Source: an uncultured Collinsella sp. (GTDB lineage Bacteria > Actinomycetota > Coriobacteriia > Coriobacteriales > Coriobacteriaceae). From it: a DNA stretch of 29,608 nucleotides. The stretch is taken from NCBI GenBank assembly GCA_902493145.1, contig CABUOA010000023.1, forward strand, positions 1-29,608, written 5' to 3'. Numbering within the stretch: position 1 is the stretch's first letter; every line of letters begins with the position of its first letter. Shown here piece by piece: positions 6,654 to 14,764 of the stretch. Made by a program: the position numbers and the translations under genes. Below the pieces are notes generated by a model, which made no database searches, had not been told where the DNA came from, and saw only the letters and a program-made list of their open reading frames with translations.

Positions 6654-7363
6654 AGAATGATGCCCGCGACCGTGTTATCGTCGCCCTCGACTGCGACCGT
6701 GAGCGCGCGCTCGAGCTCGCCCACGAGCTTTCGGGCCATGCCACCTGGCTCAAGGTCGGCATGACGCTCTATTACGCTGAGGGTCCCCAGATCGTCAAGA
6801 CGTTCAAGGACCTGGGCTTCAAGGTCTTCCTCGACCTTAAGTTCCATGACATTCCGCATCAGGTGCGCGGCGCTGCCCGCTCGGCCTCGCTTGCCGGTGC
6901 CGACCTGCTTTCGGTCCACGGCCTGGGCTCGGGTGCTATGCTCGCTGCCTGCCGCGAGGGTGCCGAGGAGGCGCGTGAGGACCGCGCCAAACTCGTCGCC
7001 ATCACCGTGCTCACGAGCATGAATCAGGATGCCTTGAGCGAGATCGGCGTCGAGTCGCTCGTGGCCGAGGAGGCCGCCCGCTTGGCAAAGCTTGCTCAGG
7101 CCAACGGCATCGATGGCATCGTGTGCTCACCGATGGAGGCTCACGACATGCGTGAGCTGCTGGGTCCTGATGCCCTGATCGTGACTCCGGGTGTGCGTCC
7201 GGTGGGTGCCGCCCTTGGTGACCAGTCCCGCGTGGCGACGCCTTCCCAGGCTATCGAGCGTGGCGCAAGCCACATTGTGGTGGGCCGTCCCATCACCGGT
7301 GCCGACGATCCGGTTGCCGCCTTTGACGCTATCGTCGCCGAGCTGGTCGAAAACGTCGCGTAA
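6647..7363 (+). CDS. pyrF: Orotidine 5'-phosphate decarboxylase
   Basis: It decarboxylates OMP to UMP. The 238-residue barrel has the opening VIVALDCD, the substrate lysine in WLKVGM, the catalytic DLKFHDIPHQV tetrad region (D63, K65, D68), the LSVHGLGS strand, and the phosphate-gripping GVRP and VVGRPIT motifs. This is the pyrF group typical of Gram-positive and gamma-proteobacterial enzymes. ATG at 6647 overlaps the pyrD stop, and only a weak GGTGGG precedes it, so coupling to pyrD translation is likely. It is the last gene of the operon; pyrE and carAB are not in this window. Confidence 0.96.
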   Translation: MLENDARDRVIVALDCDRERALELAHELSGHATWLKVGMTLYYAEGPQIVKTFKDLGFKVFLDLKFHDIPHQVRGAARSASLAGADLLSVHGLGSGAMLAACREGAEEAREDRAKLVAITVLTSMNQDALSEIGVESLVAEEAARLAKLAQANGIDGIVCSPMEAHDMRELLGPDALIVTPGVRPVGAALGDQSRVATPSQAIERGASHIVVGRPITGADDPVAAFDAIVAELVENVA

Positions 7364-7408
7364 AAGATTCCCCTAAGTCACCACTTTTGGGTCTCATTAG
7401 CACAAAAT

Positions 7409-7466
7409 AGCCCCTGTGCCTGCGTAAACTTTCCCATCCTTTGTGTGGAATCGCAGGTCAGGGGCT
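7409..7466 (+). terminator. Long hairpin after pyrF
   Basis: AGCCCCTG (7409-7416) pairs with CAGGGGCT (7459-7466), and CCTGCG (7419-7424) with CGCAGG (7452-7457), making a 14-bp stem with a 2/1 internal loop around a 27-base loop. It probably ends the pyr operon transcript, but the following sequence (taacttt) is not a strong T-tract, so termination is inferred. Confidence 0.5.
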
Positions 7467-7485
7467 TAACTTTGGGCGCAGTATA

Positions 7486-7514
7486 TTGCACTTTTTGCGG
7501 GTATCGTCTAACCT
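7486..7514 (+). promoter_or_regulatory. Candidate upstream promoter of mihF
   Basis: TTGCAC (7486-7491), a 17-base spacer and TAACCT (7509-7514) form a sigma-A-type promoter about 90 bases before the mihF start. Confidence 0.45.
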
Positions 7515-7549
7515 ATGGAGCCGCGATTAGGCTTTTTGTGCGTTCTACG

Positions 7550-7558
7550 TGCTAAAAT
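7550..7558 (+). promoter_or_regulatory. Extended -10 promoter of mihF
   Basis: TGCTAAAAT combines a TGn extension with TAAAAT, placing the start of transcription near 7565, about 38 bases before the mihF ATG. It resembles the TGCTATAGT of rpmB and rpsT. Confidence 0.55.
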
Positions 7559-7602
7559 GCCAATTATTGAATCAGATATAACCCAACTATTTGGAGGTAC
7601 GA

Positions 7603-7911
7603 ATGGCACTCCCTCAGCTTACCGACGAGCAGCGCAAGCAGGCTCTTGAGAAGGCTGCTGCCGCACGTCACGCCCGCGCTGAGCTTCGCGAGCAGATCAA
7701 GAAGGGCGAGAAGTCCCTCGAGTCCGTGCTCAACTCCGATGACCCCATCGCTTCCCGCATGAAGGTTTCCACCCTCATCGAGTCTCTCCCCGGTTATGGC
7801 AAGGCCAAGGCCGCCAAGATCATGGAGGAGCTCGGTATCTCCGCTACTCGTCGCGTCCAGGGCCTCGGTGTCCGTCAGCGCGAGCAGCTCCTCGAGCAGC
7901 TGACCAAATAA
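7603..7911 (+). CDS. mihF: Actinobacterial integration host factor (mIHF)
   Basis: This 102-residue basic protein starts MALPQLTDEQRKQALEKAAAA and matches the actinobacterial IHF family: an N-terminal Lys/Arg-rich helix (about 5-40) and a C-terminal helix-two-turn-helix fold with LPGYGKAKAAKIMEELGI (about 65-83) and a basic end. mIHF is unrelated to proteobacterial IHF. It binds and bends DNA and was named for stimulating mycobacteriophage L5 integration; it is a nucleoid protein. ATG at 7603 has GGAGG six bases upstream. It is followed without a gap by gmk, the order known from mycobacteria and other actinobacteria, and is good evidence for the phylum. Confidence 0.93.
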   Translation: MALPQLTDEQRKQALEKAAAARHARAELREQIKKGEKSLESVLNSDDPIASRMKVSTLIESLPGYGKAKAAKIMEELGISATRRVQGLGVRQREQLLEQLTK

Positions 7912-8481
7912 GTGAGCGCTCAGGATTCCAAGCTCTTTGTGATTTCTGGACCGTCAGGCGCAGGCAAGGGTACGCTCGTCACTCGTGTTCGCGAGCGCCG
8001 CTCGAACCTGGGTCTGACGGTTTCGGCTACCACGCGAGCACCACGCAAAGGTGAGGTCGACGGCGTCAACTACTTTTTTCTGACGCGCGAGGAGTTCGAC
8101 CGCCGCGTGGCAAACGGTGAGTTTGTTGAGTGGGCCGAGGTCCACGGTAACTGCTACGGCACGTTGGTGAGCGAGGTCACATCCAAGCTCGCCTCGGGCT
8201 CGTCTCTGATTTTGGAGATCGATGTCCAGGGCGCCCTGCAGGTGAAGGAGCGTTTCCCCGAGGCCGTGCTGATCTTTATCAAGCCGCCTTCGCTTGAGGT
8301 GCTCCGCGAGCGTCTAGTCGGTCGCGGTACCGAGACGCCCGAGACGATTGAGCTGCGTATGGCAAACGCCGCCGATGAGCTTGCCCTTGCCGACCGCTAC
8401 GACGACGTCGTGGTGAATGACGATCTCGACCGCGCGACCGATGAGCTCGTTCGCGTTCTCGATATGCATGAAAGGATCTGA
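7912..8481 (+). CDS. gmk: Guanylate kinase
   Basis: It phosphorylates GMP to GDP with ATP. The 189-residue protein has the P-loop GPSGAGKG (13-20), the GMP-binding TTRAPRKGEVDGVNYFF and EFVEWAEVHGNCYGT segments and the EIDVQGA motif. GTG at 7912 follows the mihF TAA directly, so the ribosome-binding signal lies in the end of mihF and the two genes are probably coupled. The next gene, rpoZ, begins 5 bases after the stop, the gmk-rpoZ pairing seen in many bacteria. Confidence 0.96.
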   Translation: MSAQDSKLFVISGPSGAGKGTLVTRVRERRSNLGLTVSATTRAPRKGEVDGVNYFFLTREEFDRRVANGEFVEWAEVHGNCYGTLVSEVTSKLASGSSLILEIDVQGALQVKERFPEAVLIFIKPPSLEVLRERLVGRGTETPETIELRMANAADELALADRYDDVVVNDDLDRATDELVRVLDMHERI

Positions 8482-8486
8482 GGTCC

Positions 8487-8768
8487 GTGTCCGTTGTAAA
8501 GCCTTGCATTGACGATCTTCTGGAGAAGACCGATCACAACCGCTTCCTGCTCGCTTCGCTTGCCTCCAAGCGCGCCTGCGACATCAATAGCATGCTGCGT
8601 GGCCAGCACAACCGCGTGCTTGCCGTCCAGGATGTCGATGACATCACCATCGGGCTTTCCGGTGCCGATACCATCTCGATGGCTATGGACGAGATTGTCG
8701 ACGGCGACATCTCTTACGACGAGGCCCGTTACGAGAAGGCGCTCGGCCACAAGGTTGCTGAAGCCTAA
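8487..8768 (+). CDS. rpoZ: DNA-directed RNA polymerase omega subunit
   Basis: Omega helps fold and hold beta' in RNA polymerase. The 93-residue protein shows the family's N-terminal pattern (CIDDLLEKTDHNRFLLASLASKRA, here in part) with the basic residues that contact beta', then an acidic C-terminus with an YDEARYEKALGHK segment. The GTG at 8487 is preceded by AAGGATCTGAGG. It lies between gmk and thiI with gaps of 5 and 0 bases, so the four genes from mihF to thiI are likely one transcript. Confidence 0.92.
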   Translation: MSVVKPCIDDLLEKTDHNRFLLASLASKRACDINSMLRGQHNRVLAVQDVDDITIGLSGADTISMAMDEIVDGDISYDEARYEKALGHKVAEA

Positions 8769-10013
8769 ATGGCGGCTCGCGTCTGCCTAGTCCACTATCA
8801 CGAGGTTGGGCTGAAGGGCAAGAACCGCGCACATTTTGAGCATATCCTCATGGATAACATCAAGGCGGCCTTGGCCGCCTTTTCCGTGAATGCCGTGTCT
8901 CGAATTTCCGGTTATATCCTCGTGACCTTTAACGAACATCAGGCCGACGAGGCGGCGCGTGTCATTCGCACCGTTCCCGGCGTTGCCCGTGTGTCTTTGG
9001 CGTATCACACCAACCGCGACCCGCAGGAGTACTGCGCCGCCGCCGTGAAGGCGCTGCGCGAGTTTGGTTCCTTCGATTCGTTTAAGGTGCACGCCAAGCG
9101 CTCCAATACTGACTATGAGCTCACCTCGATCGATATCAATCGTCAGGTGGGCGAGGTACTGTGTGAGGCCTTCCCCGATAAAAAGGTTCAAATGCACGAC
9201 CCCGATGCAATGGTGCACGTACTGGTGGTCCAGGGTAGCGTTTACGTGTACGCACGCTCCGAGCGCGGCGTGGGCGGTCTGCCGGTGGGTTCTGCCGGCA
9301 AGGTCGTGACGCTGCTGTCCTCGGGTATCGATTCTCCGGTGGCGACCTGGATGCTCGCGCGCCGCGGCGCGGTTTGCGTGCCGGTACATTTCTCCGGTCG
9401 TCCGCAGACGCCCGATACGAGCGAGTATTTGGTGCAGGACATCATCCGTGCGCTTGAGCCGGGTGTCCAGATCGGTCGTCTGTACGTGGTTCCGTTTGGC
9501 GACTGCCAGCGTGAGATTTCGGTCACCTGCCCCAGCAACCTGCGTGTGATCATGTATCGTCGCATTATGTATTCGGTTGCCGAGCGCATTGCGCACATCG
9601 AGGGCGCCAAGGCCATCGTTACGGGCGAATCGCTTGGGCAGGTTGCCTCCCAAACGCTTGAGAACATCATGGCCGTCAACGAGGCCGTGAAGATTCCCGT
9701 GTTCCGTCCTCTCATCGGTTCGGACAAGCAGGAGATCATCGCGCGTGCCGAGGAGATCGGTACGTTCGATATCTCGACTGAGGCCGCTCCCGACTGCTGC
9801 ACGCTGTTTATGCCGCGCCGTCCCGAGACGCACGCTAAACTCGATGCCGTGCATGAGGCCTGGGAGTTGTTCGATCATGAGGAGATGATCGAGCGCCTGC
9901 TCAAGCAGACCGAGTACATCGACTTCGAGAGCAACACGTATAAGGCCCCTAAGACCTTAAAACGCAAACATTCGGAGCTTGCTCCGCGTGAGATTTACCA
10001 AGATCACGAGTAA
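8769..10013 (+). CDS. thiI: tRNA 4-thiouridine synthase ThiI
   Basis: ThiI activates U8 of tRNA with ATP and inserts sulphur taken from a cysteine desulfurase. The 414-residue protein has an N-terminal ferredoxin-like and THUMP region (about 1-165), the PP-loop SSGIDS (184-189) for ATP, and the conserved cysteine region PDCCTLFMP (341-349). The C-terminal rhodanese domain of the E. coli enzyme is absent, as in most Gram-positive bacteria, so a thiamine role is less likely than tRNA thiolation. ATG at 8769 abuts the rpoZ stop. A strong terminator follows, ending the mihF operon. Confidence 0.94.
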   Translation: MAARVCLVHYHEVGLKGKNRAHFEHILMDNIKAALAAFSVNAVSRISGYILVTFNEHQADEAARVIRTVPGVARVSLAYHTNRDPQEYCAAAVKALREFGSFDSFKVHAKRSNTDYELTSIDINRQVGEVLCEAFPDKKVQMHDPDAMVHVLVVQGSVYVYARSERGVGGLPVGSAGKVVTLLSSGIDSPVATWMLARRGAVCVPVHFSGRPQTPDTSEYLVQDIIRALEPGVQIGRLYVVPFGDCQREISVTCPSNLRVIMYRRIMYSVAERIAHIEGAKAIVTGESLGQVASQTLENIMAVNEAVKIPVFRPLIGSDKQEIIARAEEIGTFDISTEAAPDCCTLFMPRRPETHAKLDAVHEAWELFDHEEMIERLLKQTEYIDFESNTYKAPKTLKRKHSELAPREIYQDHE

Positions 10014-10023
10014 ATTTGTGTAT

Positions 10024-10056
10024 AGACCGACGATGCGCCTGTATCGTCGGTCTTTT
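10024..10056 (+). terminator. Terminator after thiI
   Basis: AGACCGACGAT (10024-10034) pairs perfectly with ATCGTCGGTCT (10043-10053) around an 8-base loop, and the stem runs into TTTT. Confidence 0.9.
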
Positions 10057-10157
10057 GGTATCTGGGTATTTTGCGGCTAAGTGTTCATTTGCTGACGTAT
10101 GTCTGAATAAATGGACATTATTTCGCAAGGTTTTGGTCAGCTTTTGGTTTGACCTCG

Positions 10158-10169
10158 AAAACCGGTTTT
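10158..10169. promoter_or_regulatory. Perfect palindrome AAAACCGGTTTT upstream of comEA
   Basis: A 12-bp perfect palindrome lies 57 bases before the comEA start, and a GGTCA...TGACC inverted repeat lies just upstream (10135-10154). Either could be an operator. No known regulator is recognised and no clear promoter elements were placed, so the role is open. Confidence 0.3.
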
Positions 10170-10226
10170 GGGGCGTGGCTGTTGCGGAGCTCCTTTCCTG
10201 ACACGATGGTGTTGGGAGGTTTTGCT

Positions 10227-10940
10227 ATGGCGCAGCGCGAACAACACGAACGAGTCAAAAAGATGGACCGCTGGGCGGGCAAACTGCTCGGTCATAAGGC
10301 AGTGGTGATGGCGATACTGGTCGTCATTGCGATGGCGAGTGGGCTGGCGATGGCGAACCTTGGCGGCGGTGCCGGCGGTGTGTCGTTTGAGCGCACTGAT
10401 GGTTCGGGCACGTTAGTGGAGCCGGGATCCGGCGATGCTTCGAGCGGAAAGACATCCGAAGGCTCTTCGCCTAAGGCGTCTGCCGCGGCAGAGGTCTATG
10501 TCGATGTTGATGGCGCCGTGGTGTCACCCGGTGTATATCGCCTCAAAGACGGGGCGCGGGTGGCTCAGGCGATTGATGCCGCCGGCGGACTGGCGCCCGA
10601 AGCAGACGTTACGGGGCTTAATCGTGCATCCAAGGTCACTGATGGACAAAAAATTCACGTTCCAACGGTAGGGGAGCAACAGGCGTCCATTGCGGAAGCC
10701 GGTGTTGATGGTGGGACTTCCGCATCGTCGGGCGTTAGTGGCGCAACAGGCCTAGTAAACATCAATACGGCAAGCGCAGAAGAGCTGCAGACGCTTTCGG
10801 GCATCGGCCCCTCCATGGCCCAGTCGATTATCGATGAGCGGACAAAGAACGGTGCTTTCGCCTCGGTTGACGATCTGATGCGTGTGTCGGGAATCGGCGA
10901 GAAGAAGCTTGCCAAAATCAAAGATTGCATCTGCGTATGA
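10227..10940 (+). CDS. comEA: ComEA-family DNA-binding competence protein
   Basis: ComEA binds incoming double-stranded DNA at the cell surface for transformation. The 237-residue protein has a basic N-terminus, one membrane anchor (about 24-44), a Ser/Gly-rich linker, an SLBB domain (about 89-146, VYVDVDGAVVSPGVYRL) and a C-terminal pair of helix-hairpin-helix motifs (177-233: NINTASAEELQTLSGIGPSM and RVSGIGEKKLAKI). This is the full Gram-positive layout. ATG at 10227 has GGGAGG 7 bases upstream; the frame extends further back without a ribosome-binding site. The stop overlaps the comEC start in ATGA. Confidence 0.93.
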   Translation: MAQREQHERVKKMDRWAGKLLGHKAVVMAILVVIAMASGLAMANLGGGAGGVSFERTDGSGTLVEPGSGDASSGKTSEGSSPKASAAAEVYVDVDGAVVSPGVYRLKDGARVAQAIDAAGGLAPEADVTGLNRASKVTDGQKIHVPTVGEQQASIAEAGVDGGTSASSGVSGATGLVNINTASAEELQTLSGIGPSMAQSIIDERTKNGAFASVDDLMRVSGIGEKKLAKIKDCICV

Positions 10941-13240
10941 GCGCGACCGAGCGCGAGCACGTGATGCCTCCGCGACCCCTGATTCCGTGGACGATGGCCC
11001 TGTGTGCCGGCATGTGCGTGAGCTGCGCCTTGGTGCTCAGCATAGCCGCTGATGCGCTGCTGAGGGAGCGGGCGACGGCGGTCGGGCCGCTATGGTCCAT
11101 TCCCGTTGCGGCAGCGGTTTTCGTTGTGCTGGCTCACTCTTGTGCGCGGCTTGCCCCTTTGAAGCGGTGGCTGTATGCCGTGTCCGCCGGTCTCGTGGCG
11201 GGAGCGGTCGTCTCGGCGTGGTGGGCTGTGGGTGTGCTCAGCGCCTCGAAGGCGCTCGACGGTCGAGCGGCAAGCGGCCTCGAGTTTTTCGTGCAGGGTG
11301 ATCCATCCATAAACGACGACGTGTATTCCTATACCTGCGAGGCACGCGCGGACGGTAAGAACTTGGCAACGGTTCGCCTATCGTGTGATCGTGAGCTCAA
11401 GGTCGGGGCGCACGTGCGTGTTATCGGTCGCGTTTCGCGTTTTGAGAACGAGGCATATGGACGATCGCGCGTGCTCCGAGGCGAGGTGCGTAAGGTTAAA
11501 GCCGTTCGGATTTTATCGGTCGATGAGGGTTCTCCGGGGCCGCTGCTTCGGCTGCGAAATGGGCTGCTTGCGTCCATCGCGCCTGCGACCGACCCGGCGC
11601 GTGCGCTCATAGCCGGTGTCGTCTGCGGTCGTTCGGCCGAGCTGCGCGCCCAGCCGGCGGGCGACTGGTTTTCTGTGACGGGAACGGCACATCTTATCGC
11701 CGTCTCGGGCAGCCATTTGGCTATCGTGGGGTTTGTAATCGAGGGCGTATTGCAAAAGACTCGGTGCTCACGTGGTCTTCAGCGGGCGATATTGGCGATA
11801 ACGCTTGTGGGCTACGCTGCCTTTACGGGCGCGTCTCCCTCGGCCGCGCGCGCGTGCTGCATGGTGTTCGTGACGCTTGTCGTAAACGACGCGGGGCGTC
11901 GTCGGCACGGCCTTTCGGCACTCTTCGTAACCATGTCCATCTTTGTGCTACTGCGGCCGACGGTGCTGTTCGAGATGGGCTTTCAGCTATCATGTGCCAG
12001 CGTCTTAGCCATTCTGTGCTTTTGCCCCTATGCGACCTATGCTTTGGGTGAGCTGGGTGTGCCATCGGGCGTTACCAGCGTGTTTTCCGTCACGCTGTGC
12101 TCGCAGTTGGCGACACTTCCCATTACCATTCCTGCCTTCGGTACATTCTCGCTCATTGCTCCGTTGTCAAATGCGGTCATCGGTCCGGTGGTGAGCGTTC
12201 TGCTCGCTGTGTCGATCGTGCTGGTTCCCTTTTCGCTCGTGGGACCGTTGCGGACTTGGGCGCTCGTTGTGCCCATGATTGCCGCCCGTTGCGCGCTGTT
12301 CTTCGAGCAGCTGTTTGCCGCCGTGCCGGGTGCATACGTGAGCGTGCCGCCCGATAGCATGTGGATTTACCTATTGCCGTGTTTTCTGGCGGTTCTGCTG
12401 GTCTGGTGGCCGCGTCCCCGTGCACGTCCTATGGCGGCGGGGCTTGCATGCCTGATGCTCTTGGCTGCGATTCCGTACGTCTATTGGGATCGATTCGCTC
12501 CGCCTTCGGTGACGGTGCTCGATGTGGGCCAGGCCGATGCGATTCTTATCCGCCAAGGCGGCGCAGTAGCTCTCGTCGACTGCGGGCTCGACGAGCGCGT
12601 GGTGGCGGCGTTGGTTCGCAATAACGTGCACCATATCGATGCCGTCTTTGTGACGCATTGGGATGAGGACCACTGGGGTGGTTTGCCTGCCGTGCTCGAA
12701 CAGTTTTCGGTCGGAACGATTGCCGTGGCGGCGGATGCGCTGGAGGATGCTCCTGCCGAGGTATTGAACCGACCTGGCGTGGAGTATCGGCAGGTGCGCC
12801 GTGGGGATACGGTCGACATCGGCTCATTTTGCGCCCGCGTGATGTGGCCATTCGAGTCCGTGGATGGCGAGGGAAATGAGGACTCGCTTGTCCTGCTGCT
12901 CTCTTATGTTCAGGAAGGTAAGGGCCTGCGAATACTTCTCACCGGTGATGCCGAGCTCGACCAAGAACGGGAATTCGTGCAGGAGGTGGGGGATATCGAT
13001 GTACTTAAACTTGGGCATCACGGCTCCAAGGTTTCAGTCGATGGTGAGTTGCTGGACGTCCTGAAGCCCGAGCTTTCCCTCGCAAGCGCCGGTGAGGGGA
13101 ATCGATACGGCCATCCGTCCGATGCCTGCATCGATGCCGTTAAGGAAGCGGGTGGTGTGTTCGCGTGTACCATCGAACACGGCGACATTACCGTCGCACC
13201 GACTGCGAATGGCTTTGTGATGCGATGCCAGCGACCGTGA
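10937..13240 (+). CDS. comEC: ComEC/Rec2-family DNA uptake channel protein
   Basis: ComEC forms the membrane channel that takes single-stranded DNA into the cell. The 767-residue protein has N-terminal membrane helices, a DUF4131-like soluble part, the Competence core with GTAHLIAVSGSHLAIVG and many membrane segments, and a C-terminal metallo-beta-lactamase-like domain opening VTVLDVGQADAILI with THWDEDHWGG (near residues 573-580), LLTGDAE and LGHHGS. Those metal-site motifs suggest that the nuclease-type domain is active, though strand degradation has not been shown for all members. The start overlaps the comEA stop by 4 bases. With comEA it suggests competence; pilus and comF genes are not seen here. 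Confidence 0.93.
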   Translation: MSATEREHVMPPRPLIPWTMALCAGMCVSCALVLSIAADALLRERATAVGPLWSIPVAAAVFVVLAHSCARLAPLKRWLYAVSAGLVAGAVVSAWWAVGVLSASKALDGRAASGLEFFVQGDPSINDDVYSYTCEARADGKNLATVRLSCDRELKVGAHVRVIGRVSRFENEAYGRSRVLRGEVRKVKAVRILSVDEGSPGPLLRLRNGLLASIAPATDPARALIAGVVCGRSAELRAQPAGDWFSVTGTAHLIAVSGSHLAIVGFVIEGVLQKTRCSRGLQRAILAITLVGYAAFTGASPSAARACCMVFVTLVVNDAGRRRHGLSALFVTMSIFVLLRPTVLFEMGFQLSCASVLAILCFCPYATYALGELGVPSGVTSVFSVTLCSQLATLPITIPAFGTFSLIAPLSNAVIGPVVSVLLAVSIVLVPFSLVGPLRTWALVVPMIAARCALFFEQLFAAVPGAYVSVPPDSMWIYLLPCFLAVLLVWWPRPRARPMAAGLACLMLLAAIPYVYWDRFAPPSVTVLDVGQADAILIRQGGAVALVDCGLDERVVAALVRNNVHHIDAVFVTHWDEDHWGGLPAVLEQFSVGTIAVAADALEDAPAEVLNRPGVEYRQVRRGDTVDIGSFCARVMWPFESVDGEGNEDSLVLLLSYVQEGKGLRILLTGDAELDQEREFVQEVGDIDVLKLGHHGSKVSVDGELLDVLKPELSLASAGEGNRYGHPSDACIDAVKEAGGVFACTIEHGDITVAPTANGFVMRCQRP

Positions 13241-13248
13241 CGACGTCG

Positions 13249-13278
13249 TTGGCGTGTGGTGGGCCCCTGGGCTAGAAT
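13249..13278 (+). promoter_or_regulatory. Candidate promoter of holA
   Basis: TTGGCG (13249-13254), an 18-base spacer and TAGAAT (13273-13278) lie just after comEC, so holA can be transcribed apart from it with a leader of about 35 bases. Confidence 0.55.
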
Positions 13279-13318
13279 GGCACGGAACGAATGCGAAGGC
13301 CTGCGGGAGGGGAGCGCA

Positions 13319-14281
13319 ATGTCCGAAACCGGTTTGCTGCCGGCATATCTGATCATCGGTACCGACGGAGTTAAGCGCGATCACGCCGTCTCGCGTATGA
13401 AAGCGCGTCTGGAAAAGTCGGGTATGGTCGAGTTCAACCTCGACGAGCGAGACATGACCAAGGACCCCGATATCGAGTCCATTATCGGATCGCTTAACAC
13501 CTTTCCGATGGGCAGCGAGTTTCGTCTGGTAATCCTCGATGGCTGCTCAAAGCTCGCCAAGGCGGTCTCGGAGCCGCTCGTTGGGTATCTGGCGAGTCCC
13601 AGCCCCACTACGGTCTGCCTCATCATCGCCGACTCACTTGCCAAGAATACGCGCCTGTATAAGGCAATCGCCAAGATCGACAAGAAGGCTATCGTCGATT
13701 GCTCGGGTACCAAGCGCTGGGAACTGCCGCGCCGTGTTCAGCAGATGGCGACGCAGCGCGGTAAGTCGATTTCGACGGCGGCCGCCGAGGAGCTCGTCTC
13801 GCGTTCGGGCGAAAACACGCGCATGCTCGATAACGACTTGGCTAAGCTTGCCCAGATGGTCGAGTCGCCTCAGATTGAACTTGCCGATGTTGAGCGCTGG
13901 ATTGTCCGTACGGCCGAGGTTCAACCCTGGGACTTCCTCAACGCCATCTCGGCTCGCGATATGCGGCGATCGCTCGAGCTCTTCAATCTACTGCCCGCCA
14001 AGAGCTACGTGTGGACTTACACATTGCTGTGCGGCCGCATCCGCGAGCTTATCGTTGCCAAGGCGCTCGATGCGCGCGGACAGGGTCGTGAGCTGGCCGC
14101 AACACTTAAGCTCCAGTCCTGGCAGGTCAAGAATCACCTGACCTGGGCACGTCGCTTTTCGATGGCAGAGCTCGTTGCCGCGCTCGAGGGCGCGGTCGAT
14201 GTGGAGCTCGCGCTGAAGGGTTCGGCCGATTCTCAGACCGCGCTTTTGCTCTGGATTACGAACATCTTGAGAAAATCGTGA
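13319..14281 (+). CDS. holA: DNA polymerase III delta subunit
   Basis: Delta opens the sliding clamp within the clamp loader. The 320-residue protein follows the family pattern: an N-terminal AAA+-like domain without a P-loop (PAYLIIGTDGVKRDHAVSRM), the LNTFPMGSEFRLVIL strand, the central LVSRSGENTRMLDNDLAKLA segment, and the C-terminal collar domain with DFLNAISARDMRRSLELFN. ATG at 13319 has GGGAGGGGAG upstream; the frame is open further back, over the promoter, but family members start near 13319. The order comEA-comEC-holA-rpsT is common in Gram-positive bacteria. Confidence 0.92.
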   Translation: MSETGLLPAYLIIGTDGVKRDHAVSRMKARLEKSGMVEFNLDERDMTKDPDIESIIGSLNTFPMGSEFRLVILDGCSKLAKAVSEPLVGYLASPSPTTVCLIIADSLAKNTRLYKAIAKIDKKAIVDCSGTKRWELPRRVQQMATQRGKSISTAAAEELVSRSGENTRMLDNDLAKLAQMVESPQIELADVERWIVRTAEVQPWDFLNAISARDMRRSLELFNLLPAKSYVWTYTLLCGRIRELIVAKALDARGQGRELAATLKLQSWQVKNHLTWARRFSMAELVAALEGAVDVELALKGSADSQTALLLWITNILRKS

Positions 14282-14330
14282 TGATACCTGCCTATTTGGC
14301 AAATTCGTTCTATCCCTTTGAGGGGGAGCG

Positions 14331-14339
14331 TGCTATAGT
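14331..14339 (+). promoter_or_regulatory. Extended -10 promoter of rpsT
   Basis: TGCTATAGT, with a preceding G as in the rpmB promoter, would start transcription near 14346, leaving a leader of about 70 bases before rpsT. Confidence 0.55.
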
Positions 14340-14344
14340 AGGCG

Positions 14345-14392
14345 CTTGCATGACCTCACCGTGTCTCAGAGGTGTCATACATTTTTTGCAAG
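14345..14392 (+). promoter_or_regulatory. Structured rpsT leader
   Basis: An inner stem pairs ATGAC (14350-14354) plus CTC with GAG plus GTCAT (14374-14378) and is followed by six T (14382-14387). An outer stem pairs CTTGCA (14345-14350) with TGCAAG (14387-14392). The inner stem plus T-run resembles an attenuator, which would fit feedback control of S20 synthesis; this is inference. Confidence 0.4.
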
Positions 14393-14414
14393 GAACTCGA
14401 AAGGAACTCCAGAA

Positions 14415-14681
14415 GTGGCAAACATCAAGTCTCAGAAGAAGCGTATCCGCACCAATGAGGCAGCTCGCATGCGTAACAAGGCTGTCAAGTCCGAGCTCAA
14501 GACGCTGACCAAGCACGTCCAGTCCGCCGTCGCCGAGGGCGACGCCGAGAAGGCCCAGGCTGCCCTCAAGACCGTCACCAAGCGTCTCGACATGGCTGCC
14601 GCCAAGCATGTTATCCACAAGAACCAGGCTTCCAACCGCAAGTCCGGTCTTGCTAAGCTCGTGAACAGCATCAACGCCTAA
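14415..14681 (+). CDS. rpsT: 30S ribosomal protein S20
   Basis: S20 is a small helical protein that binds 16S rRNA early in small-subunit assembly. The 88 residues start MANIKSQKKRIRTNEAARMR, the family signature, with Lys/Arg and Ala-rich helices to the end. The true start is GTG at 14415, inside a longer open frame. AAAGGA at 14400-14405 is a suitable distance upstream, and a second copy of the AAGGAACTC motif lies 11 bases before it. The gene has its own promoter and terminator. The usual order holA-rpsT-lepA is kept. Confidence 0.95.
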   Translation: MANIKSQKKRIRTNEAARMRNKAVKSELKTLTKHVQSAVAEGDAEKAQAALKTVTKRLDMAAAKHVIHKNQASNRKSGLAKLVNSINA

Positions 14682-14715
14682 GTTGTAAATTTCACACCAC
14701 ACAGATTACGCGCAT

Positions 14716-14752
14716 AAATGGAGCCTGTTTTATGGAGCAGGCTCCATTTTTT
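14716..14752 (+). terminator. Terminator after rpsT
   Basis: AAATGGAGCCTG (14716-14727) pairs with CAGGCTCCATTT (14738-14749), followed by more T. The stem is strong and the T-run is clear. Confidence 0.92.
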
Positions 14753-14764
14753 GTATCGCTCGGG

